A stretch of DNA of 64,000 bases from positions 56,394,094 through 56,458,093 of the forward strand of contig NC_068576.1 in assembly GCF_025698545.1 (NCBI RefSeq), read 5' to 3'. Below are positions 12,176-24,844 of the stretch, piece by piece. A program made the translations under genes and the position numbers. Under the pieces are notes generated by a model that was not told where the DNA came from, did not search any database, and saw only the letters and a program-made list of their open reading frames with translations. Origin of the DNA: Gossypium raimondii. Taxonomy: Eukaryota > Streptophyta > Magnoliopsida > Malvales > Malvaceae. The first letter of the stretch is position 1; each line of letters begins with the position of its first letter.

Positions 12176-12835
12176 TAAACAAATATTGACCGGAAAATAC
12201 ATAAGGTTGTATTAGTTCAATTTTCAAATATAAGGCTGTATTAGTTGAAACTAGGTAATTAAAGTAAGTGAACTACTATATATTTTTAACCCTTCACTTA
12301 ATTCAATTCAAAAGTTGATTTGACATGCAATAGTAAGAGAACTAATACTTAATTCAAGTCAAAAAGTTTAATGACCATCGTGGGCTAAAATTAATGCAAA
12401 AGGTATAGTTTTGGTATTAAAATTAATGGGTATTCACACACTATTATTTTCACCCAAGTTATACACGAAAAGAAAAGAAATTAAAAGTATTTTATTTTTA
12501 TTGGTATTATAATAAATTTAGTGCGTAATTTAATCTTGATTCTTAAAAAATCAAGACAAAGTGTTAAATTTTCTTTTATAACTTTTAGATTTTTAAAAAA
12601 TTGTTAATTTTTTTAGAATTAAGATAAAATTTATAGAATGTATAAACATTAAAGACTAAAGTTATTATTATACCAATAAAAAAATAAATTGACAGCAAAA
12701 ATGAACATCATTATTAATTTTCTTTAATTACCCACTTTTAAAATTGTCAAAAAATAAATTGTTTTGATTTTTTTCAAGAGCAATTAAATTACTTAATATT
12801 AAATTTGAGAAGTCATTTTCAAGATCATTTAGAGT

Positions 12836-13020
12836 AGTGGCAGAGTCAAGCGGGGTAAGCAAGGTCTGACCCCTCCTAAAATAAAAAATTTATCATTTAA
12901 ATCTTTTATAATTTATAAAATTTTAAATTAATAATAGTAAAATTATACTTATTTCCCCAAAACTAAGTTCACATGGGGTTAAAAATGAAAGTAAAATTTT
13001 AATTTATCTTATTTTTATTG
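12836..13020 (+). repeat. Dispersed repeat, copy 2 of 3
   Basis: Starts gtggcagagtcaagcggggt and runs through cccctcctaaaata. It aligns with 11940-12175 and best with the start of 52625-52850 (gtggagctaaggggtagg). Confidence 0.5.
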
Positions 13021-16000
13021 GTATGATAATAAATTAAACTCTTAAAATTTATATATTTTTTAATTTGATCTAGGATAAAGTGTTAAATTTTATTTTTATA
13101 ATTTTTAGATTTTAGAATTAGGACCAACTTTATAGAATGTATAAATATTAAGGACTAGATTTATTATTATACCAATTAAAAGTAGAATAAATTGCCATTA
13201 TTAATTTTTTTTTAATTGCTCACTTTCAAAGTTATCAAAAACTAAATTATTTTAATTTTTCTGGAAATTTGAGAAGTCTTTTTGAAGATGATAGATAGCT
13301 TTTGGTGCAAAGATAAGAGATGGCATGTAATGCTATTTATATAAAAATTCATTACATATGTCAACGTGACATCATTTTAACTGTTTTCATTCAATTGAAA
13401 CTTATCTGGGGGCAAAAGAAGAAGTCTTGGGAAGGAAAGTTTTGCAGTAAAGTACCGTAGATGTCTCTGTATTAAATAAGTAAATTTATTACTTGTTTGA
13501 TTATTCCCTAAGTGTATTCAATTTTAACAATATAAATAAATGAAAATTTTAATAGAAAGAACTTTAATTTAATATATAAAAATTAAATTTTAAATAAAAA
13601 ATAAAATATAATTTAACTTTTACTATGTTTTTTTCTGACAATCAGCCTAAATGAAGCAACACCAATTGGGATGTTTCTTATTATGATTTTTCCTGCCACC
13701 TTCGTTTGTCAACTTGGACCGACCAATGATACCCCCAACATTACTTTTACTTAAGAGTCTTACCAAATCCCAAAGACATTCATCAATAGAAAATAAATCA
13801 TAGCCGCAAAGTCCAAACCATAATATAGTGAATTTGAGAATGATGGGTTTTTGGACTTACAAAAGCATTGAGCCGTTCCAAATGGGTGAAAGACTCAATC
13901 GGTCACTTTTTGCAAAATTTTTTGCACGTTTGATCCCATAACTTCTTCAACGACTCATACACAAGTTGGAATATTAATTTAAATATAAAATTGTAATTGA
14001 ATTATTTACAATTTTTTATTTAAGTCATTAATTTCATCGAATTTTTTTATTTAAGTCATTAATTTTAGACGTAGATTTAATTTTTTTATTAATTTCTTTT
14101 TCAATTGGTTCCATTGATTAGTACTATTCCAACAATACAATTTGTCATCTGTATTCTATTTTATAATTTACCCGAATTTGTAGTTGTAAATATAGATATA
14201 TTAAGTGAAACTAGACTTGGTCAACTGTTTTTTAAATAGTGTGTGTATATACTAAGTGATCCATCCCCCTTAAGTGGGGAACTTAGGGATAGGTTAGTTG
14301 GTCGGTTTGGGCATTTTACTTTGTCAAAGGTGGTGGAGACTGGGACGGCCACAATTGCTTAACTTTATTGGCCACGCCCACACACAATTTGCACCACAAT
14401 TTCTTCCAAATTTTGAATTAATCAACATTCTTATTTTTACACAGGAGAGAAAATTTTATGGGATAATCTAATTTTTGTCCCCCTAACTTAGCAATTAGAT
14501 CCACTTTGATATATGAACTTCACACCTAGATCCAATTTGGTTCCTGAACTTGAATTCTGTCAGGATTTGATGATATCACCAGTGTTCTTTAAACATGATT
14601 GGATTGGTCGGTTGGACTGAAAAACGACTGGTATATCAGTCCAAACAAATGGGCTGAATCGGTTGAATTGAGAATTGCTCAAAACCAGTATAAATAAAAA
14701 TCGGGACAAAAACTAGTAGTTGAATAAGTTGAATCGGTTTAATAATTTTATTTTAATTTTTTAAAATTTTTAATTAATTAATTATTGGTCTAGTAGTTGA
14801 AGCAGCCAAACCGTTTGAATCAAAAATCAATGGTCTAATCGGTTCAACCATTAGTCTAATTATGCGACACTCTAAGATTGTACCACTTTATCATCTGAAA
14901 AATCATATAAATTTTTTAATTTTCAAGTTATAGTGTGACACAATTTCAGAATGTCATATCATCAAACTTTTTTATATATTTCGAATTTAGAAACTAAAAT
15001 AGATCTAGTTCCCTTATATTTAAAAAATAAAATAAATAAAATTAAGATTAGAAATTATATTTTCCTTTATACTTTAAAAAGATTCAAATTCGAATCCTAA
15101 AATCAATTACGAATGTCGACACAAATCATAAAACCTACAAAAACAAATATTTTTACCATATTTGACACATTTTTAGATGAACGGATGCATAAAATAGTAA
15201 AAAAAAAAAAAAAAGAAAATTGAAATAAAACAAATCATTTTTGTAGTGCATGATATTGCTGGTTTTGACAAAGATGTTTCAATTATCATGATTGGAAAGA
15301 TAGTTATACTTTAACTGACAACCATTAAAAATATTAAAATAAATAGCAATACCTTAACTGATAACCATTAGAAAGATTATAATAAATAATTACTTTTAAG
15401 AATAAATAATAAATATGGGGAAAATATTAGTTTATTTTACAGGTACATTAATGCGAAAGATGCAATTATTTAAAAAGTCTTCTCATCTTATTATAAATAC
15501 ATTGGAAACAATTGTTTTATAGTCCTTTTAAAATTGTAAAATTATAAATTAGTATGGTGATAACATTATATTTACTTATGAACCCTAATTGGGATTTGGA
15601 TAAGATATATGGTTTGTGATCTAAGTTTGTGAATTTGCCATCCCCAACACGTCAAAGATTTTAATTCTAATGCTAAGTGCTAACCAATGGCATAAGTAAT
15701 TTCTAAAATAAATTATCAGCAATGGAATTAAATATTGCACTTATATTACCATCAAGTCCTTTTGGCAGGTAGCTAACCTAAAAAAAAGGAAGGTGACCTA
15801 TCCATGACAAAAACATGCAATTACTTTTGCTCCTTATATGCATGCATTTATAATTATAATTATAATTACTCAAAAAATCTAAAAGAGTTCATATGAAAAA
15901 ATATATATCTTAATTGAATTTTATCAATTTCCTCGAATAAAAATTATTAACTTTCTTTATCTTTACATATTATATATGTGTTTATAAAGAAATAAAACAA

Positions 16001-16480
16001 AAGAAAACTCAAGCACCAAATTAGGACAAAAAATTCCAAGTACAAATCGAACATCAAAACTAAGCTCATGTATCAAATAATATATTAACCTTAAATAAAA
16101 TAATAATACAAACAGTAATAAAAGTACAATGGAGGAGTTAGATTACATTTTGCTCTATTTACTAAAAAAAGCAGCAAATTAGTTAATTGTATGCTAGATC
16201 AAAGAGTAAATTAGTCTTTTTGTTAAAATTTTATCAATCTTCACGGTTAAAAACTAGTGTGATTAACGAAATAATCAGATAATTAGACCTAATGTGTCAC
16301 ATATAACTCATACTAAAATCTACAAACCAATTTTCAACAGATAAAATTTAAAAAAATCTAAAATGGATCCTTTCACTGTACTTCTACCTGCAAATGCAGC
16401 ATGTAATAAGAAACTATTAATAAATGGAAAAAGATTCAAATAACCTTCTGTTTATAACTTCCTACTAACGCCAAAAAGTG

Positions 16481-16488
16481 TATAAAAT
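16481..16488 (+). promoter_or_regulatory. TATA box of the LysM gene
   Basis: TATAAAAT lies 87 bp upstream of the ATG at 16575, placing a start site near 16512 and a short pyrimidine-rich 5' UTR. Confidence 0.6.
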
Positions 16489-16574
16489 CCTCCTTATCGT
16501 ATAATTTTCCATTATTTCCTCTGTTTCATCAAATTTCAAAACACCCCCCAAATCTCTGGGTTTTTTTTTGTACC

Positions 16575-16919
16575 ATGGTTTCCTCTTCTTCTTCTTCCTC
16601 GAGCAAAACCATGAAGAAAAAACCTACGGCGCTAATCGATACGGCGTCGTGGTACTGTTCCGTAACCTTATTGGCCTTAATATTGATAGGGTCAATCAGG
16701 GCAAACTCCGTATCAGATGAACCAGTGAGAGGTAGCCAGCTCCGGAACCGACCCTGCGATGAAATCTATGTCGTTGGCGAAGGTGAAACTCTTCACTCCA
16801 TCAGCGACAAGTGTGGCGACCCGTTTATCGTCGAACGGAACCCGCATATCCATGACCCTGACGATGTTTTCCCCGGCCTTGTTATCAAGATCATCGCTTC
16901 AACTGATAGGAAATTATAG
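16575..16919 (+). CDS. Small single-exon LysM-domain protein, probably secreted
   Basis: An uninterrupted frame of 114 aa. Residues 1-14 are a serine-rich head. About residues 22-42 form a hydrophobic segment (WYCSVTLLALILIGSI) that fits a signal peptide or anchor. Residues ~60-108 form one LysM fold: CDEIYVVGEGETLHSIS, then KCGDPFIVERNPHIHDPDDV, then FPGLVIKI. LysM domains bind N-acetylglucosamine polymers such as chitin or peptidoglycan. No kinase domain or GPI signal follows, so this is the short plant LysM type (At4g25433/At5g62150-like), whose role is not settled. The two cysteines of the mature part could pair. There is a TATA box upstream, and the next gene is more than 8 kb away. Confidence 0.88.
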   Translation: MVSSSSSSSSKTMKKKPTALIDTASWYCSVTLLALILIGSIRANSVSDEPVRGSQLRNRPCDEIYVVGEGETLHSISDKCGDPFIVERNPHIHDPDDVFPGLVIKIIASTDRKL

Positions 16920-18053
16920 AGGTAGCTGCTTATACACATGATACACACAGAAAATTTAATACTGTATACTGGGTTTTGGTCTTCTTTTGTTTCTTAGTGA
17001 GAAGTCTTTGTAATAAGTTGAAGCCTGTATATTGGGGCCTTTGATATAGGATCATATCACATCATATATACATGGAGATTGGTTTCTTCTCCGGAGAGAT
17101 TCCAGCTCCTCTGTAAATAGCTCTTTTATCAGTATATGGCATAATGCTAGTTTGGGTTCACACCGGTAAATAAACTGGTTAAACTATCCGTTTTCATTTC
17201 AGCCGATGGATAAAAACTCATAAAAACAAATTTATAATTCCGGATCAATTAATTTTTTATCCCGATTTAATTAAATTATTGATGATTAAATTAATTATAT
17301 CTCGATTTTTATTTCAATCGGTCCACAGTTAATTTAACAATAATTAAAAATTTATAAAATCAGATTAATCAAAATTTTAATCCAATTCAATCATCCAGGT
17401 GATTGATCAATTAAGAGGAAAGGTCGTTTGAGAATGGAGAAAATTATTATAATTCATCTGTGATCTTAGGCTAAATTTGTTTGTAGGTGATAAAATGTAG
17501 AGTTTAGGCTGCGAATTCAAACTTCCTATATGCTTTCTGAAGTACACGTGGTTTCATTTTTCTCATCCATACGAGAGTTGTTGGTGTCACTTTTATATAT
17601 AAAATAAATATTATTTTTAAAAATTATATTTTATATTAATTAAATATTTATCTAATTTGAAATTCGAGAAAAGTTATTATTTAAATACTTTTGTAAATGT
17701 GACCATTTTAAAAAATTGGACTTTTATGTAAATAATTTTTAAAAATTAGATCTTATTTTAAATATCTAACCTTTAATATTTTATGTAAAATCATATTTGA
17801 ATCTAAAATACGAAGATATCCACTTTTTCGATTTAAAGTATATATGATTTTTATATAATTTTGTAGGTACGTAATTTAATTTTTTAAGTGATTTGAAACC
17901 TTTTTTTTTTCGTAAAAACTAGTTTGGATTACACTGTTTTTAATTTTTAATATTTAAAAAGTCATTGATTGACTAGACCCATGTCACCCTACTAATGATC
18001 TTTCTCGAAAGTGTGGAATTGTGTTGAAAAACAGAAGAAGTGTGGAATCTACA
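16920..18053. other. Spacer downstream of the LysM gene
   Basis: AT-rich sequence with no coding potential. The first ~200 bp is the likely 3' UTR of the LysM gene. A degenerate block rich in tcggt/aactggtt (about 17150-17410) resembles the fragment near 14600. Confidence 0.45.
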
Positions 18054-18061
18054 CATTTTAA

Positions 18062-19284
18062 TAGGGCTGAGCATTCCATCAAATTGAATTAAATATTTTT
18101 TATTTAATTGAGTTTTTGAATATCATTTTATCATCCTAATTTTATTTTAAGTTTTCTCGAATCGAGTCGAGTGAGATGGAATTCGAATCGAATATATTTG
18201 TTCCAGTGAAATTTTAAAAAATAATTTTGGGTCATTGTAACCACTATCACCCGTCGTAATAAAATTTGTCCACCTTAATCAATTTTTTTATTAACTTTCA
18301 TCACCTCATAATTTATTTATTAATTTTTTATATATTGCTTAGCTTCTTTGCTTACTTAGTTGTTTCAATTATCTTGATTCTTGTCACTATATATTTTGGA
18401 ATTAAAAAATATATTAAATGTAAAAATATGATTTTTAATAAAATCTATTTTAAAAATAAAATGTGAAATTGATACCAATATAAAATTTTAACACAAATAT
18501 TTTATGACATAATTAATAATTCAATTTTAATATAAATATTCAATATGACTAAACAATTCAATAATATAAATAATATAAAATGTGAAATTTAATTTAATAA
18601 TATAAATAGTAGATATAAATAAAATTATTACTATTTATGTTTAGTGATTTTTTTGGATAATTTTGATTTTTTATTTGAGAGTAAAGGGTGAGAAGTAAAA
18701 GTTTAGGAGGAAAATAAAAAGTTTTGGGGAATAAAAGTTTGAGGGAAAGTAAATAGTGGGAGTAAAATTTTGGAGGGAAAATATTAAAAAAAAAATTGGA
18801 GGGGGGAGGGTTTGGGGTAGATGAGAGGTGGGATGAGAAGGGAACAAAAGTTTTAGGGGAAAAGTGGGAGGGAGAAAAAAATTTAGGGAAAAATATAAGG
18901 TTTTGAGGGTTTTTAGGAGTAAAATTTTGAGAAAAAATAAATGGGAGAGTAAAATTTTGGTGGAAAATGGATTTTGGGTAGATTGAGGGGTTGGGAGGGG
19001 AGGGGAGTAAAAGTTTTGGGGGGAAAGTGGGAAGGAGTAAAAGTTTTGAGGGAAAAGTAAAAAGGTTTGAGAATTTGAGGTAAAAATGTAAAATATTATA
19101 ATTTGATATTCGAATTATTCGAGTTATTCGAATTCGAAAACTCAACTCGATTCGAACTCTAAATTTGAAAAAAAATTCGAGTTGATTCGAATAACTCAAT
19201 TAACTCGAATAACTCGATTCGTTTAACTCGAAATTCGAATTTTTTTTGATTTTTTAGAGTCGAATCAAGTTTTGCTCACCCTTA
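18062..19284. mobile_element. hAT-like non-autonomous element (1.22 kb)
   Basis: The ends are imperfect inverted repeats: TAGGGCTGAGCA on the left and TAAGGGTGAGCA as the complement of the right, 10 of 12 matching. They are flanked by a perfect 8-bp duplication, cattttaa (18054-18061 and 19285-19292). The interior is purine-rich, made of degenerate gggagtaaaattttggaggg units, with tcgaattcgagttattcga palindromes near the right end. There is no transposase. The 201-aa minus-strand frame inside is low-complexity, not a gene. Confidence 0.8.
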
Positions 19285-20192
19285 CATTTTAAGACTTTTT
19301 TATGTGTGAGGTAAACATAAAATATATAAAATAAATGGATGAATAATGTGAAAAAAAGGTTAGTAAACTAATTCCTCAATGATATGGGCAAGTATTATTT
19401 GTCAATTCAAGTTATTGCATGCCATCTATTAAAAATAATTCTTTTTAGGTGTAAATTTATTATTAATTTTTAGGTTTAGTAAATGTTTGGGTTGAGACTA
19501 AAATTTCAAATTTTGAAAAAGTGTAATGACTAAAATTGACCGAAAAGTACGAAACTAAAATTAATCAAAATTAAACTATAAGACTAAATCCACAACTTTC
19601 ATAAAACATAAAGATTAATAGCAGAATTTAACCTTCTTTTTATGGCAATGTTTGAAAATTTAATTCTTAATTGAGTAAGAATAGCAAAAATATTATTTAT
19701 AAGTCAAATATCAATATAATAAAGATATTAATATATTCTAATTTGTTATATAATAAATAGGTTATCACATTGAATTATATCCTCAAACTATCAATAGTAT
19801 ATTAATAAGATTCTTTCATTCTAAAATCTCGATTTTATATGACATAATTTAAAATAAAAATGATTTTGCATAATATTTAAAATTTTGTCACATAAAATTT
19901 AACATCTTATTTAACAGTTAAATCAACAATTTTAGAAACAACGCTTTATTGATATAAAAATGATAGTTTAAGGATATAATTAAAATAATTTAAAGTTTAA
20001 GAACTAATCTAGAATAAGAGGCATGCTTTGGGGATGTATGTTGAATGTTTGACACATGTGACACATGGTGGCGCAAATGAATTAGGAACCAGTAATCACC
20101 ATGTGTCAAATGTTTTTCTCAATCATTGATGATTGGTTTGACTCAAACATATCTTCTCACAATTCCATTTTAAAGTTTCATTTATTTATTTA

Positions 20193-20767
20193 AGATAAAT
20201 TACACTCAATGTCACTAAATTATTAGTAAGTTTACATTTTAATTACTTAACTTTAAAAGTAACAAAATGGTCATTCAATTATTTGAAAATTTTATTTTTT
20301 TGTACAAATTTGAAAGTTTTTATTTAAGTCATTAGGCTGTTAAAATAGTTATATGGCCTTTTCTGTTTGCAATGCCTACACCAATCAAAAGCTTTTCTCC
20401 CCATTCTCTTTTACAATTCAATTTTTATTTTATGAAACAATTTGAATGTCACGAATTTGTGAACCAAAATTCAAATAGTTTTCTTCATCGATCTCCGACA
20501 CTGACCATAAGATCAACTTGAATGTAAGGTATGTTATTCTACTCATCGGTAGGTATTGATTCACCATACCCATTGTTGAATCGTCACCTGGAGCTCGCTA
20601 TCTATACTTAAAAAACAAATTAATAATCCAGTGATTTAAATAAAAACTTTCGAATAGTTTAATAACTTAAATGAAAACATTCGAATAATTCAAAGACCAT
20701 TTTATATTTTTTTAAAATTAAATGATTAATACGTAAATTTACTAATAATTTAATAATGTAACTTACC
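20193..20767. mobile_element. Long-TIR MITE, MULE-like, copy 1
   Basis: The ends are inverted repeats of the form agataaattacactcaatgt / ggtaagttacattatt. It is homologous throughout to 58279-58736. The 10-bp flanks (20183-20192 and 20768-20777) match at 8 of 10 positions, both differences being C/T. That fits an aged 9-10-bp target duplication of Mutator type. No coding sequence. Confidence 0.65.
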
Positions 20768-21181
20768 CATCTATTTATTCAAATCCATTCTCAACAAATG
20801 CTCTACTTTTATATTGTCTTTTCTCAGCAAAACGTGTATAATTTTAGAATATTGATAGAGTTTGTTGGCCGATTTTATTTTTCTTTCGTATCCATTTTAA
20901 ATGAATAAAGCAGTTTTATAACAAACATAGCAATTCAGAGAATGGGCAAAAGGATTACAAGTAAAATGGGCCAAAACTTTCTAGAAGATAATATCTAGAA
21001 AGGGTCAAAAATTCATAAAAAAAATGTTTATTAAATTCCTTAGAACATCGTGTTGATAATGTGAAGATAATGTTTTATTTGAGTGTCGTATTTTCAAAGT
21101 TTTGTCTTTTGATATGTGAAGAATAAAAAGATGTCTCTTAATGTTTCAACAAATGAAATAATGACTGTTGAAGAACATTAC

Positions 21182-21749
21182 GGGTCCGTTTGATTGACGA
21201 AATTAATTTTTTGGAAAATATTTTCCATTTGGAAAATGAACTCCAAAATAAGGGAAAATAGGTTACATTTTAGGGAAAATGTCTTACCCTTTAAATTTCC
21301 GTAAGACATTTTCCGTGCTCTCCTATCTATCGCCTCCTTCATTCCTTCCTTCATTTCCGGTAGAAAACTGCTTCTGTTTATCGATTTTCTAGTAGCTTAT
21401 TTTTTTAATTATTCAATACTTTTTTTAACACAATTACAAATAATTTATTTGATATTAGTTTTTTTCAATTTATAACGATTAATATTGTAGCTTAATAATT
21501 GAGTATTATTATAAATAAATCATTGCAATATATGTAAAAATAATTTAAAATATAAAATTTATTAATATATATTAATATATGTAAAAATAACTTTTCGAAA
21601 ATATTTTTAGGAATCATGCAATGAAAAAATATTTTACATGATTCAATTAAACATCGAAAATATTTTCCAGTAAATTATTTTACAGAAAAATAAAACATTT
21701 TCTAAAAATCATTTTACGAAAAACATTTTACTGGCAATCAAACAAACCC
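21182..21749. mobile_element. MITE with GGGTCCGTTTGATTG inverted repeats
   Basis: The left end is gggtccgtttgattg and the complement of the right end is gggtttgtttgattg. The interior is rich in ggaaaatattttcc-type palindromes (21210-21310 and 21650-21720), so the element folds on itself. No convincing target duplication could be seen. Confidence 0.6.
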
Positions 21750-22284
21750 TAAATGTAAAGATATTTAAACCCCTGATCTCTAATGAGTGCAAGGATGGTA
21801 TGTTAGTCCAAGTTTCACCAATTTTGAAATGTGTAAAATTCCTCGATTTCCATGATTTTGTCTATTTAGGCATCGAGAGGTACCTTTTTATTTTCTTTAG
21901 AGTAAGTGACAAAATCTTAAAAATGTGCTACTCACTGTACTTAAAGAAGATTATAAATATAAAATGAATTATTAGTATAAAAATTTATATAATATTTTAT
22001 ACAAAATATCCAAATAATTTAATAAACCATCAACAAATTTCATTTTATTGCTTAATTGCCCCTTAAAATGACGGAATTAACCCTCCAAATTCTTCCATTT
22101 GTTTTAATTGAAGCCTCACATTAATTTGGGGTTTAGGCCTTAGGGGGACGACTTTTATCAAGGGCTATAGATGCATGCATATATAGAGCCATGCCCATAT
22201 CTAACCTGCCAAAATCATATAATTTATTAATTTTAACAATAATTAAGATTCTAAAATAAAATAATCAATTAAATTAATTTATTG

Positions 22285-22887
22285 TAAATAGACCTAATCA
22301 TGGGTCAAGTTACCTGTTTAAATTTGAAGGTCTGTCCGAAAAATAAGAAAGTTTAAGCAAAAATATAGACTCAAAAAATAAATTTGGATAAAAAATAAAA
22401 CTAATTTTCTAAATAGGTTGGGCATCAAGTAGGATTTTTTTGGCCTAGCCCAACTCAACTTGAATAAGTTATTTTGCTTATTTTCGCTGCTATTTTATTG
22501 TTGTTTTACTACTGCTTTACAATCATTTCGTTATTATATTGTTACTATTTTTTTTATTATTGTTTGAATATTATATAATTATTGTTTTATTGTTAAATTT
22601 GTTACTATTTTAAAGGTATTTGTTTACTCAGTTGCAATTATTTTAGTATTAGTTAAGTATGAAGACTTTTTTTATGTATTTTTAATTTATTGGAAAACAT
22701 TTATTTTAAAATTTTTAGTGTATTTGATGTATTATATTTTTTAAATTTATTTTTATATAAAAACTTTAATACGGGTGGGCTGAATCAAGCTCGAGTTTAA
22801 CATTTTTAATCTGAGTCGAACTTGGGTAAAATTTTAAACTCATTTTTTAGGCACGAATCTAGCCCGAGCTATTATTAAATCTACTTG
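22285..22887. mobile_element. Non-autonomous DNA element, homologous to 43264-43823
   Basis: The left end is taaatagacctaatcatggg; the complement of the right end is caagtagatttaataatag. The two blocks share long internal stretches, for example ttttagtgtatttgatgtat followed by a ttatttttatataaaaa tract. No target duplication was recognised for this copy. No coding sequence. Confidence 0.6.
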
Positions 22888-23275
22888 TAAGTAAATATTT
22901 AACCACATATTTCTATTAATACAAAAGACCAATTTCAATATATGATTAAATATAAATATCAATTTTAATAGAGAAGTAATTAGTTATGGTTATTGCAAAT
23001 CATCGCTAACCATTACTATGCGAAGGGATAACCAAAATAATCTACCATGATTCAACAATTAAATAATAATAATGGTAAATACGAGTGAATTTGAATAAAA
23101 TTTAAAATTAATATTTCAAGTTGAGTGAGATTTAGACTCGTATGAAATATTATAATATCATATATAATCCCTGCCAAATCTAATTCATCTCATAAACATC
23201 TACAAATAAATACTAAAATTTATTTTATTATTTATATCTAACTAATTATAGATATATTAAAAATAAAGAAGTCAA

Positions 23276-23424
23276 TTGAGTTTTAATTCGAGTGGCATAG
23301 CTATTGTTGCCAATGGAAAAGGACGTGAGTTCGAGTGTGTTGAAGCGCATTATGTTTCTATGTATAGGTTGGAGAGAGACTTTTGAGTAGCTTTAGACAT
23401 TATGTAAAAAAAGAAGAAGATATG
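23276..23424 (+). mobile_element. SINE-like repeat
   Basis: The block begins gagttttaattcgagtgg, contains gtgagttcgagtgtg (a near match to a pol III B box) and ends in an A-rich run. It aligns with about 42470-42590 and, partly, with 11155-11235. Short length, lack of coding sequence and an A-rich tail suggest a tRNA-derived SINE. The A box is not clear. Confidence 0.4.
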
Positions 23425-24187
23425 ATATGTTTAATTTAAATCTTTAATTATTTCTTTTTTTAAGATAAAGTTTCATTAAACATGAATAGCATCTTAATTA
23501 AAAAAAAGCATCATTAATAGCAATTTGGTATATTTATACTATAATTAATAATTTAATTGAATTTGTATCACCAATTAATCAAATTTCAATTCAATTGTGG
23601 AATTATAAAAAATTATTAAATTTATAAAATAAAAAATATTATTTTAAGACTATTTATGTATTTTTATATTTTAATAAATCTAGAAAAATACATATTCAAA
23701 ATTAAAATCATAATATTTTAACCAAAACATCATAAAATTTAATATATCAATTTTACCATTCCAACCAAAATCACATTACATATTTATATCAATTTCTTTT
23801 ATAAATTTATTATATAATTTTTTCATCCACGTTCTAAATGTGTTATAATAGTCCTCCACACGAATGTAGTTGTAATACAATTCAGCATAATGACTTATTT
23901 GACCTCTTAAGGATAATCATTTTAATTAATTAATTAATTTTTTATCTCTTTTAATCTTTAAATATTCATTGTTTGTCAAATCACTCTATAATAGACGGAT
24001 GTTGCGGCATACCATAGATTGTCATGTGTATGTCATATTAATAATTAATTTTAAAAATAAAAATAGTAAAAAGTATTTTTTAAATTTATGATATATTTTA
24101 AATTTTAAAAATAATTTTATATTTGTTTTATTTTAAAATTTTAAAAATAATTAATTATTGCGTAGAAATCTTCTATAATTAATAATT

Positions 24188-24314
24188 TGATACTCTTCCC
24201 CCACATAATTATTAAGCCATTGATTAACTAACATGTAGTTTGAGTTTGGTTGATGTCATACACATTGTTTGTAATTTTTTTCAATAAAATTTTAATATTT
24301 GACATAAATTTTAA
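24188..24314 (+). repeat. Left part of a 178-bp tandem duplication split by the MULE
   Basis: This stretch (tactcttcccccacataa ... gacataaattttaa) is closely repeated at 34710-34840, just right of the MULE. If the MULE and one copy of its target duplication are removed, the two copies sit head to tail with a period of about 178 bp. The MULE therefore landed inside an existing tandem repeat. Positions 24306-24314 (aaattttaa) are the left target duplication. Confidence 0.75.
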
Positions 24315-24570
24315 GGGCAAAACACCATTAAAAGTCTTTTTTTTTAATTTACTGAAATGGACTCGGTATTTTATTATTTACCGGAATGACCCTTTTCCCC
24401 GAAAGCGCGTCCACGTCAGCGCGATGTCAGGGGACGTGGCAGAAAAATGCGTCCCTGAGGGCGCGCTTTGCCTACGTGGACATAAATCGCTCCCTCAAGG
24501 GCACGTTTTGCTACCACATAAGCGCTCCCGCTCCCTTAAGGGCACGTTAATTTGCTGCCACATAAGCGCT
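24315..24570 (+). repeat. Left terminal inverted repeat of the MULE
   Basis: It pairs with 34390-34649 in inverted orientation. Shared landmarks are ttatttaccggaatg, ccccgaaa.cgcgtccacg and gggcgcgctt..cctacgtgga. GC content is far above the AT-rich surroundings, from repeated gcgctccc / gggcacgtt / gacgcgctttg units. Confidence 0.85.
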
Positions 24571-24615
24571 CCCCTGGGGACGCGCTTTGCCCGTTTCTCC
24601 CACGTTATGTTTTGG

Positions 24616-24815
24616 GTTTTTAGGGTTAAGGTTAGGGTTAGGGTTAAAGTTTAGGGGTTTTAGGATTTTTAGAGTTTTGGAGAAAAAACTTAAACGAATA
24701 AGGGATTAGGGTTTAGGGTTTATTAATTAAAATAATTATAATTTTTTAAAATTAGATTAGGTTTCGTGTTTATGGTTTTTAATAAAAAATTAATTAAATT
24801 AGGGTTTAGGGTTAC
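24616..24815 (+). repeat. Telomere-like TTAGGG/TTTAGGG stretches inside the MULE
   Basis: There are three short clusters: about 24618-24657 (tagggttaaggttagggtta), about 24702-24722 (gattagggtttagggttta) and about 24798-24813 (ttagggtttagggttac). They are too short and mixed to be a telomere array. Confidence 0.7.
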
Positions 24816-24844
24816 GTGAGTAATTTAATTAAAAATTTATTAAG

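Larger units (their letters stand above)
10073..16480. other. Long non-coding spacer built of decayed repeats
   Basis: No reading frame here looks like a gene. Recognisable pieces are a SINE-like fragment (about 11155-11235), two copies of a dispersed repeat (11940-12175 and 12836-13020), and an ACCGGTT-rich element fragment (about 14585-14880). There is also a 43-bp imperfect duplication (about 15307-15395), and a MITE-like block (about 16131-16385) related to the one at 38842-39089. Confidence 0.6.

Noticed and set aside
18594..19199. 201-aa open frame on the minus strand (FPPKLLLP-like repeats)
   Set aside because: It is the translation of a low-complexity purine-rich tract inside a non-autonomous element. 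It has no domain and no conserved start.
24250..24654. 134-aa frame spanning the MULE left end
   Set aside because: It crosses the element boundary and the inverted repeat and is a chance frame in GC-rich repeats.
24616..24815. True interstitial telomere array
   Set aside because: Only short, mixed TTAGGG/TTTAGGG runs, without a homogeneous plant-type array.
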